Origin: Paenibacillus lautus NBRC 15380
GTDB lineage: Bacteria > Bacillota > Bacilli > Paenibacillales > Paenibacillaceae
Length of the DNA: 64,000 nt
Direction: 5' to 3'
NCBI RefSeq assembly: GCF_004000945.1
Contig: NZ_BIMF01000008.1
Span: 1-64,000, forward strand
Shown: in pieces, positions 26,556 to 34,454 of the stretch
Numbering within the stretch: position 1 is the stretch's first letter
Layout: every line of letters starts with the position of its first letter
Program-made: the position numbers and the translations under genes
Notes under the pieces: model-generated
What the model saw: only the letters and a program-made list of their open reading frames with translations
What the model was told of the DNA's origin: nothing
Database searches by the model: none

Positions 26556-27012
26556 GACATCCCTCCTCGGATATTCCCGGTTCCTTCTTGCGAATAGACC
26601 GGTAAAGCTCACGAACGATTTCTGCCAGCCGTTGGTCGCTTTCTTGATTAAAGTCCCTTAGCGTTTCGGCTGCTACGTCGAGCAATTGACTGACCTTTTC
26701 CAAATGGGCCATTTTCCTACGCGTTTCTGCATTCTTGGCATCGAGGAACGAAGCAACCTCACGGCAATAAGCAGGGTCTACATTCTCCATCCTGTGGAAT
26801 CCAAACGTTCCCTTGATTTCGTCAAGAGTGAAGTCTGCATACTGCATGATTTGAATATTCATCAAATCGATGAGATCGTTCTTCGAATACCTGCGGTACC
26901 GATTGTCTTCACGGGACGGCGATACGATTCCAATCCGGTCATAATACCGAAGCGTATCCTTTGGAATCCCAAGTAACTGCGAAACCTCTTGTATCGAATA
27001 AAGTTTTTCCAT
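26539..27012 (-). CDS. MerR family transcriptional regulator
   Basis: 157-residue MerR-type regulator. The winged helix is LYSIQEVSQLLGIPKDTLRYYDRIGIVSPSREDN, followed by RRYSKNDLIDLMNIQIMQYADFTLDEI and a long dimerisation helix (about 85-125, AKNAETRRKMAHLEKVSQLL). No metal cysteine pattern is present. Genes of this type usually control the adjoining gene, here the membrane protein whose start overlaps its end. The start ATG is at 27012; the leader shows no clear spacer-19 MerR promoter. Confidence 0.9.
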   Translation of the reverse strand: MEKLYSIQEVSQLLGIPKDTLRYYDRIGIVSPSREDNRYRRYSKNDLIDLMNIQIMQYADFTLDEIKGTFGFHRMENVDPAYCREVASFLDAKNAETRRKMAHLEKVSQLLDVAAETLRDFNQESDQRLAEIVRELYRSIRKKEPGISEEGCHGHQG

Positions 27013-27127
27013 GAATTCAAAGTAACATTGGAGTGAGCTCCAATGTCAAGATGTTTTTCTATATTTTTCTTTCAACACTGTTCATTTGTCAGCCCATTTC
27101 GGTCTAAATGACTCTAATGTTATATAG

Positions 27128-27164
27128 AGAAAAGAGTCCGATCTATCTCGATCGGACTCTCTTC
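27128..27164. terminator. Hairpin terminator between the MerR gene and the reductase remnant
   Basis: Arms AGAGTCCGATC and GATCGGACTCT around a short loop, flanked by A-rich and T-rich ends. It could stop minus-strand transcription from the HxlR gene. Confidence 0.75.
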
Positions 27165-27169
27165 TAAGT

Positions 27170-27463
27170 TCAGCGGTTTAAACCATTGCTTCCCTTTATT
27201 GGCGAGCGCTTGATAGCTTCAATCATGCTCGAGGTCATAATGACGCCATTCAGATGGCCAGCACCTCGGACTTCGGCCCACCTTGCCATCTCCCGGGCTT
27301 CTTTGGGTGTTCCGATCGTCAAATTGACCAGAACTTTTCCTTCCATGAAGACTTCAATCGGTTCGAGAAGATCACACCCAGTACGGTAATCAAGCAGGCA
27401 TATGATAACCAGCGGACTTGCCTCTATTGCTTCGCCTACCGTTGCTGTCTTTTTTGCGCCTGT
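27170..27463 (-). pseudogene. Remnant of an NAD(P)-dependent beta-hydroxyacid dehydrogenase / imine reductase-like gene
   Basis: An open minus-strand frame of nearly 100 codons without a start reads GAKKTATVGEAIEASPLVII, then DYRTGCDLLEP, VLVNLTIGTPKEAREMARWA and HLNGVIMTSSM before TGA. The VNLT-GTP-EAR-A-WA and G-YLDG-IM pattern is the second half of the Rossmann domain of 6PGDH-like imine reductases. The N-terminal GxGxxG part and the entire C-terminal helical domain are missing. The frame overlaps the last codons of the HxlR gene, so a deletion has joined the two. Confidence 0.7.
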
Positions 27464-27792
27464 ATCTCACATTCGGATAGGATGTGCTTTTTCCCCCACT
27501 CGCTCATCGTATCGAGAAATTCAATCATGGTTCGTCCCATCGGTGTCAGCGTATATTCGACTCTAGGCCGAGGCTCCGGATACGATTTTCTATCGATGAT
27601 TCCATCTCGCTCAAGCTCACGAAGCTGCTCAGTCAATATTTTCTTCGAAATGGCTGGTAAATGCCGCAGCAATTCGCTATACCGAACGGGTATTGAGCTT
27701 TTAAACAAATATCTATAGATTGGAATTTTCCATCTCCCGCTTAACATGGAAATTACGATCTCAACCGGACATTCATTTCGTTGTACAGGCAT
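27436..27792 (-). CDS. HxlR family transcriptional regulator
   Basis: 118-residue winged-helix regulator. The HxlR signature is complete: CPVEIVISMLSGRWKIPIYRYLF, RYSELLRHLPAISKKILTEQLRELERDGIIDR, then the beta-wing SYPEPRPRVEYTLTPMGRTM. GGAGGGGGG precedes the ATG at 27792; an upstream frame begins on a poorer start. It diverges from an F420-type NADP reductase gene over about 130 bases, the usual HxlR target arrangement (redox or aldehyde response). Its last residues (QAQKRQQR) overlap the reductase remnant, so the native C-terminus may have been replaced. Confidence 0.9.
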   Translation of the reverse strand: MPVQRNECPVEIVISMLSGRWKIPIYRYLFKSSIPVRYSELLRHLPAISKKILTEQLRELERDGIIDRKSYPEPRPRVEYTLTPMGRTMIEFLDTMSEWGKKHILSECEIQAQKRQQR

Positions 27793-27924
27793 TCGTTTCC
27801 CCCCTCCATTTTTATCCATAGTGTATCATGGTTCTTTAAGCTAAAGCTTGGATACAAAAAAGTGCCTAATTGTTATCGATATTTAAAAGAGAATACAATC
27901 ACACTTAGAAAGGAGATGATATCC

Positions 27925-28563
27925 ATGCGAATTGGAATCCTCGGAGCGGGAAATGTAGGTCAATCATTAGGGAAAGGACTTGCGAAATCAGGTCATCAAA
28001 TTCTCATCAGTAGTCGAACACCCCATAGCAGGAAACACAATCTTTGGAAACACGAGGTAGGGGATGCTGGGGATATTGCATCATTTGCTGAAGCAGCTCA
28101 ATTTGGCGAGGTTATTATTGCGGCTCTCCCTTGGTCCAGTATGATAGAAGTGATTGAAACCATCGATCCTGTGTATCTAAAAAACAAAACGGTTATTGAT
28201 GTAAGCAATGCCGTCCATTTTGACAACGGCCCGCGCTTGCTCCTTACAAATACTTCAGCAGGAGAAGTCATCCAATCCATTTTACCAGAGAGTCATGTTG
28301 TTAAGACACTGAATACAGTTAGCGATAAAATCATGAGTCATCCCCAATATAAAGAAGGTTTACCAATCATGTTCGTATCCGGAAACCATGCACCTTCCAA
28401 AGATCAGGTCAAGGTACTTCTTAGCGATCTTGGTTGGTCAACGGTCGTTGACTTAGGTGATATTCGGCAAAGCTTTCTACAAGAATCCATTATGCTTGCA
28501 TGCGTGATTAGTGAAATTCAACTGCAATCGCCAGGATCATCCTTTGCCTTATTAAGACATTGA
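27925..28563 (+). CDS. NADPH-dependent F420 reductase-like NAD(P)-binding protein
   Basis: 212-residue Rossmann-fold protein. The dinucleotide motif MRIGILGAGNVGQSLGKGLAKSGHQILISSRTP (1-33) with a serine-arginine after strand 2 suggests NADP. EVIIAALPWSSM, KTVIDVSNAVHFDNG and VVKTLNTVS follow, as in the family of F420-dependent NADP reductases, STEAP-like reductases and YhdA-type quinone-related proteins. Bacilli normally lack F420, so another acceptor is likely. AGGAG lies ten bases before the ATG; a longer upstream frame has no support. It is divergent from and probably controlled by the HxlR gene. Confidence 0.87.
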   Translation: MRIGILGAGNVGQSLGKGLAKSGHQILISSRTPHSRKHNLWKHEVGDAGDIASFAEAAQFGEVIIAALPWSSMIEVIETIDPVYLKNKTVIDVSNAVHFDNGPRLLLTNTSAGEVIQSILPESHVVKTLNTVSDKIMSHPQYKEGLPIMFVSGNHAPSKDQVKVLLSDLGWSTVVDLGDIRQSFLQESIMLACVISEIQLQSPGSSFALLRH

Positions 28564-28646
28564 GTATTAACCTCATTTTATATGTATGCTCAAATTAATT
28601 GGCGAACGGCCTCCGAGCTTAGAGATATCTTATGGGCATCAAAGTA

Positions 28647-29054
28647 CTAGTGATTCTCAATTTCCGCTTGTTTTTTGATTGAATCCACAGTGAGTGTGAA
28701 TGCTTCAGCTGCTTTATACGCATCCAATGCATTCTGAAGACGTTTTACTTGCTGATTCAACTCGTTTCGATTGTCTTTAACCTTTATCATTGCACGAGCA
28801 ACATGAATGAGTTCTTCTCTTGCTGCGTTTATAGCACGATGATGTGCTTTTTCAATCATTTGTACTGCCATATGGGTGTATATCGTTACAAACTCCTTAT
28901 CATCAATCTGTTGCTCACGAGCAGCCAAATCGCTCTCGCTAATTACCCAATCTCCGGAATCGTTTTTCGATGCGGCTAAACGCCCATCATTAATCATGTT
29001 AAGAATCGTTTTGTAATGAACCCCAAGTAACAACGCTGCTTCTTTAGCATTCAT
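28647..29054 (-). CDS. Excisionase/MerR-like helix-turn-helix protein with coiled coil
   Basis: 135 residues. The N-terminal winged helix-turn-helix of the HTH_17/excisionase type reads MNAKEAALLLGVHYKTILNMINDGRLAASKNDSGDWVISESDL (1-44). It is followed by a long helical region with heptad-like spacing (about 60-125, HHRAINAAREELIHVARAMIKVKDNRNELNQQVKRLQNAL, listed here as a continuous helix by its pattern) likely used for oligomerisation. AAGGAAGG precedes the ATG at 29054. No phage or integrase genes are near, so a chromosomal DNA-binding role is more likely than excision. Confidence 0.75.
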   Translation of the reverse strand: MNAKEAALLLGVHYKTILNMINDGRLAASKNDSGDWVISESDLAAREQQIDDKEFVTIYTHMAVQMIEKAHHRAINAAREELIHVARAMIKVKDNRNELNQQVKRLQNALDAYKAAEAFTLTVDSIKKQAEIENH

Positions 29055-29143
29055 TTTAAACACCTTCCTTATCTCTTATTATCCACATGTTAAGTGATAA
29101 CAAGAAGAAAGTAAATCAAAATATCTGATGATTCTACAAGAAA

Positions 29144-29176
29144 GAAGACTGCCGGTATTTTACACCGACAGTCTTT
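29144..29176 (-). terminator. Terminator after the DUF6254-like gene
   Basis: AGACTGCCGG / CCGACAGTCT hairpin followed by TTCTTTCTT on the minus strand. It is paralogous to the hairpin at 25944-25971. Confidence 0.75.
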
Positions 29177-29202
29177 CGCTTCCAAGTAGTATACGCTTCA
29201 TT

Positions 29203-29307
29203 CTATTCGCTGGACAATTCCTTGAGCGATTTGATTTTACCATGGGGATGCTGTTCTTGCTTTCGTGACTTCCAGGCAGCTTCTTTCCTTCTCTTCTGGT
29301 GAGCCAT
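29203..29307 (-). CDS. DUF6254-like small basic protein, 34 residues
   Basis: A tiny gene with a strong AAAGGAGG site nine bases before its ATG. The product MAHQKRRKEAAWKSRKQE... HPHGKIKSLKELSSE is very basic at the N-terminus and ends in the HGK(I/V)KSLKEL pattern I associate with the DUF6254 family of short Bacillales proteins. It has its own terminator immediately downstream. The function of the family is unknown; the charge pattern suggests nucleic-acid or ribosome contact, but that is a guess. Confidence 0.7.
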   Translation of the reverse strand: MAHQKRRKEAAWKSRKQEQHPHGKIKSLKELSSE

Positions 29308-29621
29308 AACAGAAATCCTCCTTTGGAAAATGAAATGTATACCACATTCTTATATTGTCATTCCTCGGCTCTGTTCATTCATGAAATTCATCCTCATGGA
29401 TGCAGACCAAAGCGCTTCTAGTGATGATGAATGCTGGTCAGCTTGGATTAACGTCCGATCCAGTCCCCTGCTATATATTAATGTACTTTTGAGGCTGATC
29501 CACAAGCGACTTACTAGGATAGAAATATAGTACGTTTCCCGTTACTATTATAATGGAATGTGGCAACCCAAGGTTATCAGATGAGTGGGTGTATTCCCAG
29601 CTCGATTGAAAGGAGTTATCC
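29308..29621. other. Intergenic region between divergent genes
   Basis: About 310 bases separating the DUF6254-like gene from a plus-strand hypothetical gene. It must carry both promoters; no confident -35/-10 pair or operator was identified. Confidence 0.45.
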
Positions 29622-30494
29622 ATGAATAACAAGCTGATGCGCGTTTTGAAAAAGCTGTACCACCACTCGAATCATAACTATGACCCGGAACGCGAGGTTT
29701 CCATCTATAAGACGGATACACTTGCTCCGTCCGAGCAGGAGCTGCTCCACGCCAGCGGGTGGGTCCCAAACGATCTGCAGTACATCCGTCATGACGAAAT
29801 CATCGACAAGCTGATCGAGCTCCAGACAAACTCTATCCTTTCCTGGAGCAGCGTTGGCAGCGCCTTTGTCGCCGGGGTTGGCGGGAGTTACCCGCGAGCC
29901 ATATCCTCGCTGGCCAGTTACCATTCCATGATACACGCGCGGGCGCATGCGTATGAGGAATCTGAGCGAGTTCTTGCCTGCAGGGTATGCGCATTCAGCC
30001 ATCGCGACGAAGGCTGGGACAACCTGTCCTACATCCGTTATGCGATGCATCTGGGCAATAATTACAGCGGATCGAGCTTTGGCGCGTATGTAGACATGAC
30101 CGAGTTCGTCACTCTGCTGGAGGAAGAACCTAATCAACCAACGGAAGAAGACAAGCAGGCCTTCAGCCAGCTGCTGCATAGTCTGGACCGCGCGGAAGCG
30201 GGCGAGACACCAGGGAAATACGAGAAACGGCTCACGTCCGAGAAAATCATCAAAGGGCATAGCGGCATACGCCGTGGTATGCTCCAGGCGTTAGCTATGG
30301 TCGGTGTGCTCCCCAACCGCCTCCTGGAGCTTGCCCCGGATCGCTGGACGAACATGGAGTCGATCATCAACGCCGAGTTCGGTCTGGACAACACCAAGGG
30401 CCGTTCCGACATGGAGATGCCTTGGGCTGGCTGGCAAGGCAGTCTGGGCGTGGATTGGAGCAAGGCTCATACAATCTTCGGCGAATGGGTTTGA
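29622..30494 (+). CDS. Conserved hypothetical protein, 290 residues
   Basis: A soluble 290-residue protein that I do not recognise. Visible features: a basic helical N-terminus (MNNKLMRVLKKLYHHSNH), a glycine-rich segment VGSAFVAGVGGSYPRAIS (about 78-95), a CxxC pair at Cys120/Cys123 (LACRVCAFSH) followed by histidine, and a C-terminal DRWTNMESIINAEFGLDN plus a tryptophan-rich tail (PWAGWQGSLGVDWSKAH). The CxxC-x2-SH arrangement may bind zinc or act in redox chemistry. AAAGGAG lies ten bases before the ATG. There are no close neighbours on its strand, and it is followed by a shared terminator. Confidence 0.75.
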   Translation: MNNKLMRVLKKLYHHSNHNYDPEREVSIYKTDTLAPSEQELLHASGWVPNDLQYIRHDEIIDKLIELQTNSILSWSSVGSAFVAGVGGSYPRAISSLASYHSMIHARAHAYEESERVLACRVCAFSHRDEGWDNLSYIRYAMHLGNNYSGSSFGAYVDMTEFVTLLEEEPNQPTEEDKQAFSQLLHSLDRAEAGETPGKYEKRLTSEKIIKGHSGIRRGMLQALAMVGVLPNRLLELAPDRWTNMESIINAEFGLDNTKGRSDMEMPWAGWQGSLGVDWSKAHTIFGEWV

Positions 30495-30526
30495 GTAACT
30501 GCTTTTTGCGACTACACACCTAAAAT

Positions 30527-30559
30527 AAAGGCAGCCGATCATACTTGCCGGCTGCCTTC
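30527..30559. terminator. Shared terminator between convergent genes
   Basis: AAGGCAGCCG / CGGCTGCCTT hairpin; the minus-strand side continues TATTTTAGG. It serves the plus-strand hypothetical gene and the lipoprotein operon. Confidence 0.75.
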
Positions 30560-30612
30560 AACTCATTATTCAGCTATGGTTTCCATTAGCTTAGTTTGCT
30601 TAACAAGGGGGA

Positions 30613-31173
30613 TTATATCTGTTCCTTTCCCTTCATCCATTCTTTGTATTCTGGTAAAGTATATTCGTCAGTTTTTACGACGGTCCAATGTTTGTTCTTA
30701 CGTTCTAAGAAGACCTTAATTAAATATTCTCCTCCGGACTCATCAAAATCATCTCTCAAATAAATCATGCTTGCATGGATAAGAACTTCCACTTCATTAT
30801 CGTTTATCGTTTTCACTTTAATTCGTTCATAACCTTCAATATTATAGTTAGCATCCAACAAATGAACATGTTGATTTAAGGATTCAACCTCATTCTTCTC
30901 AACATCGACTCCTTGTTTGTGGTCCATATTCTCTTTTAGATCTGGGTAATGATCCCACAGAATATGAATATCCTTGTTAAGCACGGCTTGTGTTCTATAA
31001 TACATATACTCTCTGACTGGCGTTATGTATTTCACCCAATCCGAAGGTTCCGGCTCCACAAAACCATCTAGATCTGAATCAGTAGTTAGGTTTTCTGTTT
31101 GCGTTGTATTTTGCTGACACCCGATTAAAGATACGAATAGTACAATCAATATACTTCTTAAAAGAATCATCAT
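30613..31173 (-). CDS. Hypothetical lipoprotein
   Basis: 186-residue exported protein. Residues 1-18 form a signal peptide with a lipobox around LIGC, then a polar linker (QQNTTQTENLTTDSD) and a soluble domain (about 40-185) that alternates acidic and beta-type segments (VKTINDNEVEVLIHASMIYL, YLIKVFLERKNKHWTVVKTDEY), reminiscent of NTF2/DUF4878-like extracytoplasmic domains. The exact family is not recognised. The ATG at 31173 has AAGGGGG five bases upstream. It begins about 30 bases after the stop of the P-loop protein gene, so the two form an operon. Confidence 0.75.
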   Translation of the reverse strand: MMILLRSILIVLFVSLIGCQQNTTQTENLTTDSDLDGFVEPEPSDWVKYITPVREYMYYRTQAVLNKDIHILWDHYPDLKENMDHKQGVDVEKNEVESLNQHVHLLDANYNIEGYERIKVKTINDNEVEVLIHASMIYLRDDFDESGGEYLIKVFLERKNKHWTVVKTDEYTLPEYKEWMKGKEQI

Positions 31174-31202
31174 ATTCGCCCCCTTCATTATATGACTAGC
31201 TG

Positions 31203-31826
31203 TTAGTATAATCCCTTGAGTATTTGGCTTGCATAAGAATTCCAGTCTGCTTCATCTGTGTTGATCTCTAAAGTGGGAATTAGTGATTGTTTCGCACACA
31301 TGCGAAGTTGATCCTGGTCCTCTAAGAACTTATGACATGCCTCCGTTACCGTGGAGTGATTTTCCATCACATATGATTTCCAAGCGTTGCTACGACTTTC
31401 AATAAACCTTGGCTCCACTGCATCTTCAGACAGAGTTAAAAGCACACAATGTGCATTCAGTCTTAATAATCGTTTTTCTGATACCTCAATGTTTGAAGAA
31501 TTTGAAAATGCCGCTCGATGATTTAAATGGAATCTCTCCAAAAGATAAAATATACCGTTTGATGGTTTCGTATGGCCAAGTGAATCAATCCAACTGTATT
31601 GAAGCTCAAGATAATCAACATGATGATTTAATAGTAGAATATGTTCATCTTTATCCATTGATCTCAAGACGCCTTGGTATGAATGCAAAACTTGTGAATA
31701 GTGTTCACTTATTGCAATTATCGATTTTTCAACATTAGACTCTTGACTGTGTATTTCCTTGATTGCAGAAAACAATGATGTTTTTCCAGCAGTTGACAAC
31801 CCTTCGATTATTACTCCCCGAATCAA
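31203..31826 (-). CDS. P-loop NTPase, thymidylate-kinase-like
   Basis: 207-residue P-loop protein with Walker A GLSTAGKTSLF at residues 9-19, a short ISEHYSQVL segment, and a lid-like region LERFHLNHRAAFSN (about 95-108) as in small nucleoside or nucleotide kinases. The HCVLLTLSEDAVEPRFIESR stretch resembles the core strand and arginine finger region of that group. The phosphoacceptor is unknown. The start is TTG with GAGGAG eight bases upstream. It is first in a two-gene operon with the lipoprotein. Confidence 0.75.
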   Translation of the reverse strand: MIRGVIIEGLSTAGKTSLFSAIKEIHSQESNVEKSIIAISEHYSQVLHSYQGVLRSMDKDEHILLLNHHVDYLELQYSWIDSLGHTKPSNGIFYLLERFHLNHRAAFSNSSNIEVSEKRLLRLNAHCVLLTLSEDAVEPRFIESRSNAWKSYVMENHSTVTEACHKFLEDQDQLRMCAKQSLIPTLEINTDEADWNSYASQILKGLY

Positions 31827-31963
31827 GTATCCAGCTCCTCTTCAATTGTTCTCGACAACCATTTTACCACATATTAGGAACTTTGATCCTGGCCTGCTTA
31901 GCAAACTAAACGGCCTGCCAGCTTTGTTTCTCATCAGACCTCCATCCCATCGGCTATGAATCG

Positions 31964-31992
31964 CAAAAAAAATCGCCAAAATGGCGACTTTT
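31964..31992 (-). terminator. Terminator downstream of the XRE gene (repeat type 2)
   Basis: ATCGCCA / TGGCGACT hairpin with T8 on the minus strand, 25 bases after the XRE stop. Confidence 0.75.
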
Positions 31993-32016
31993 TAGATCCC
32001 TGCTTTATGATGATCC

Positions 32017-32232
32017 TTACGTGTTCTCTTCACTTTGGTATTCTAAAATATCTCCAGGTTGGCATTCCAGCGCTTTGCAAATGGCTTCTAAAGTTGAAAG
32101 CCTAATGGCCTTGGCCTTTCCATTTTTCAATATAGAAAGGTTCGCCATGGTTATTCCAACCCTCTCCGAAAGTTCGGTTACGCTCATTTTTCGTTTAGCC
32201 AGCATGACATCAATATTGATTATAATCGCCAT
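32017..32232 (-). CDS. XRE-family small transcriptional regulator (YozG-like)
   Basis: 71-residue Cro/CI-type helix-turn-helix protein with little beyond the DNA-binding domain: INIDVMLAKRKMSVTELSERVG, ITMANLSILKNGKAKAIRLSTLEAICKAL, CQPGDILEY. Proteins of this size and pattern are normally paired with a DUF2975 membrane protein, exactly as here, where the DUF2975 gene ends 11 bases upstream. The pair is thought to work as a membrane-linked regulator. AGGTGA precedes the ATG. Confidence 0.92.
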   Translation of the reverse strand: MAIIINIDVMLAKRKMSVTELSERVGITMANLSILKNGKAKAIRLSTLEAICKALECQPGDILEYQSEENT

Positions 32233-32243
32233 AGTTTATCACC

Positions 32244-32726
32244 TCAGACCGTCAAATCATTTTCAGATTTTAAATCAATTGCCTCTTTTAGAAGCTTTTG
32301 AAGAACAGCAGCAAAAACGGCAATCACCATGGACGCAAAGATCAGGGCCATTCCAATGAGTATAATACCTGGAGCATCGTCTTTCTCCGCGATCAGGTAG
32401 AAGAGCGGCATGCCTACCACAAACAAGCTGCTGATTATGACTGCACAGTTTTTTATATTCTTTAGAACGCGTACGGATAATTCCGAGAAAGCTTTGTTCT
32501 TATCAATATAGCCTAGAAGCTTATAAGCTTGATACAAAGCAAAGTAAAAAGGTATCGCCGTTGCATACAAATCGATGAAAACGAGATATTTCAAATAAGT
32601 ATGATCTGGATACAATTCTGCCATAAAATTCGCTATCTCTGGTACCACAAATACGCACAAAGCAAGAACTGGAATCCCAATAAGAATAACAGCAATCCTT
32701 AAAAAGAGAGTGGATCCTCGTTTCAT
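32244..32726 (-). CDS. DUF2975 membrane protein
   Basis: 160-residue integral membrane protein with four segments: FLRIAVILIGIPVLALCVFVVP (8-29), YLVFIDLYATAIPFYFALYQAYKLL, NCAVIISSLFVVGMPLFYLIAE, and GIILIGMALIFASMVIAVFAAVLQ. The arrangement, short loops and final LLKEAIDLKSENDLTV are typical of DUF2975 proteins. The ATG at 32726 has GAGGTG at a normal distance; a GTG five codons upstream overlaps that site. It is first gene of an operon with the XRE regulator, and probably tethers or senses for it. The signal is unknown. Confidence 0.88.
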   Translation of the reverse strand: MKRGSTLFLRIAVILIGIPVLALCVFVVPEIANFMAELYPDHTYLKYLVFIDLYATAIPFYFALYQAYKLLGYIDKNKAFSELSVRVLKNIKNCAVIISSLFVVGMPLFYLIAEKDDAPGIILIGMALIFASMVIAVFAAVLQKLLKEAIDLKSENDLTV

Positions 32727-32857
32727 AAAAAAGCACCTCACTTGATATTTATGAATTTGATTTTATCAACAAATTTATCGTTTTGCAATAAATAATTGAT
32801 GTTTTTTATTATATTTATATTGTTATAAAGATATCCCAATGATTTTTGACAATAATA

Positions 32858-32889
32858 AAAAGCATTCCTTATGACAAAGAAATGCTTTA
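32858..32889. terminator. Possible hairpin terminator
   Basis: AAAGCATT / AATGCTTT arms with a 14-base loop, then TACTTTTATTTTA on the plus strand and an A/T-rich minus side. It lies after the ArsA operon and before DUF2975. Confidence 0.5.
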
Positions 32890-32979
32890 CTTTTATTTTA
32901 TGACTCGGCAAGTTGAAGACCATCCCCAAGGCAGAGGAATGGCCTTCATTTGGATCTGCTTTTTTTTAACGAGCAATCG

Positions 32980-33168
32980 CTATTCCTTTGATATATTGAT
33001 TTTGCGGGCAACAGGAGTAGTTTTATCCTCCTCCATCGTGTCGATGACACTGTCGATCACGGATCGCGAAGCAAGCAGCCATTCCTTAACCGCGTTTTTT
33101 ACATGCTTCTTGGCTTGATGCCGCTCCAAGTTTTCCAATAAAAACTCCAATCGAGGCATTCTTTCCAT
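32980..33168 (-). CDS. Hypothetical 62-residue protein downstream of the ArsA-like gene
   Basis: Small helical protein (MERMPRLEFLLENLERHQAKK... VKEWLLASRSVIDSVIDTMEED... RKINISKE) with an amphipathic pattern and no membrane segment. AGGAGGG lies nine bases before the ATG, and a GTG one codon upstream is also possible. It starts 29 bases after the ArsA-like stop and is presumably in its operon, under the same MarR operator. Proteins of this size beside ArsA-like genes are common in Paenibacillus-type genomes; their function is not known to me. Confidence 0.7.
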   Translation of the reverse strand: MERMPRLEFLLENLERHQAKKHVKNAVKEWLLASRSVIDSVIDTMEEDKTTPVARKINISKE

Positions 33169-33196
33169 CACTCGTTCCCTCCTAAGCACTCGCTTT

Positions 33197-34390
33197 TCAT
33201 TGATCCTTCGCACTCATTTCCAATTCCCGTTTGCCAAAACGAATGATAAGCCGGTCCTCCGCATACCTCGCGCCTGCAACTTGGCGTCCCATCAACGTTC
33301 TTGGTAAAATGACCTTGCGTTTGTAAGCACCGGCATCTACCGTCAATTCATCGCCCGTCTGCATTAGATTTAGATCTTCCTTATCGATAAAGGGAATCAT
33401 CAGCTCCAACAGCATTTCTCCCTCCTCTTCACGAATCGTCTCCGTTATGCCATGGTAAAACATTGCAGAAGGATCCCGATCGACATAGACGATATCCGCT
33501 AATTCTTTAAGAATGGGGAGTCCGATAACTTCCTTTTGCATCATAGGTGCTTTCAGAATCGGAAGCGGATGGAAGTTCAATACGATTTCTTCCTCGTATT
33601 TCTTTTGAATATCCCGCCAATGTGCGAAAAATCCTTCTCCCGCCTCATCCGGCAGCACCCGATTAACGATCACAGCATCCGTATTGAACCCGAACAAATT
33701 CAAATATGTAAAGGAGCGCTTCGCTTCGGCAAGAACCATCTTTTCGGGATTCAGCACGATTCTAACCGACGTGATCTCCGGATCCAGAACGAGCCGCTGC
33801 ATATCCTCCAAACCGCGTGCCAAACGCTCGATACTGTCCAGCACGTCATCTGAAGGGAGCTCTATATCCTTTACAATTTTGGCAACCGGCCGCACGAGCT
33901 TGATCAGTTTGCGTTCGGTCGGGAATATTTTCTCGAGCCACCAATTCAATACGTTCGGGTAGCTTAGCAGACGAAGCGTCTCTCCGGTCGGGGCGCAATC
34001 CACCACCATTACGTCATATTGTCCGCTTTCCGCGTATTCCTTGATTTTCAGTAAACTGAAGAGCTCCTCCATGCCTGGAAACACAAGCATTTCTTCTGTC
34101 GTGACATCTTTCAGCTGCGCTTTGTCGAGTAATTTGGAGAGCCAGACTTGGACGGTTCCCCAATTGCGCTCCGTCTCGCGGATGGCGTTCACTTCCTGTC
34201 CCCACAAGTTGTCGCTGATTTGGACGGGATCCGGCCCGATCGGTACCGCCAGCGAATCCGCTAAACTATGTGCCGCATCTGTGCTCAGAATAAGGGTTCG
34301 TTTGCCTTGTTCTGCCATTTTCACAGCCGTCGCCGCCGCAATACTCGTCTTGCCGACGCCGCCTTTACCTGTGTAGATAATAATCCTCAT
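33197..34390 (-). CDS. ArsA/GET3 family ATPase
   Basis: 397-residue soluble P-loop ATPase of the ArsA/Get3 class. The deviant Walker A YTGKGGVGKTSIAAATA is at residues 6-22, switch I STDAAHSLADSL at about 36-47, and switch II VVDCAPTGETLRLL around residue 120. A small C-terminal alpha-crystallin-like beta domain follows (VILPRTLMGRQVAGARYAEDRLIIRF), as in bacterial Get3-like proteins. The arsenite-binding cysteine triplet of true ArsA and an arsB or arsR gene are both absent, so a role in tail-anchored or other protein handling is likelier than arsenite export. The ATG with AAGGAG nine bases upstream is chosen. A MarR-type palindrome (34409-34420) sits just upstream. Confidence 0.9.
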   Translation of the reverse strand: MRIIIYTGKGGVGKTSIAAATAVKMAEQGKRTLILSTDAAHSLADSLAVPIGPDPVQISDNLWGQEVNAIRETERNWGTVQVWLSKLLDKAQLKDVTTEEMLVFPGMEELFSLLKIKEYAESGQYDVMVVDCAPTGETLRLLSYPNVLNWWLEKIFPTERKLIKLVRPVAKIVKDIELPSDDVLDSIERLARGLEDMQRLVLDPEITSVRIVLNPEKMVLAEAKRSFTYLNLFGFNTDAVIVNRVLPDEAGEGFFAHWRDIQKKYEEEIVLNFHPLPILKAPMMQKEVIGLPILKELADIVYVDRDPSAMFYHGITETIREEEGEMLLELMIPFIDKEDLNLMQTGDELTVDAGAYKRKVILPRTLMGRQVAGARYAEDRLIIRFGKRELEMSAKDQ

Positions 34391-34408
34391 GTCCACTCGC
34401 TCCTTTTA

Positions 34409-34420
34409 GTACGATTTCGT
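34409..34420. promoter_or_regulatory. MarR operator copy 1 (ArsA-like operon)
   Basis: TACGATTTCGTA, arms TACGA/TCGTA, 19 bases upstream of the ArsA-like start codon, between that gene and marR. One of five copies in this neighbourhood. Confidence 0.7.
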
Positions 34421-34454
34421 AGTAATTTACCGGAAAAATCCGGTTTACAACCGG

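Noticed and set aside
28647..29054. Prophage excisionase
   Set aside because: No integrase, phage structural genes or att-like repeats around it.
33197..34390. Arsenic resistance operon
   Set aside because: No arsR, arsB or arsenite-binding cysteines; the ATPase looks Get3-like.
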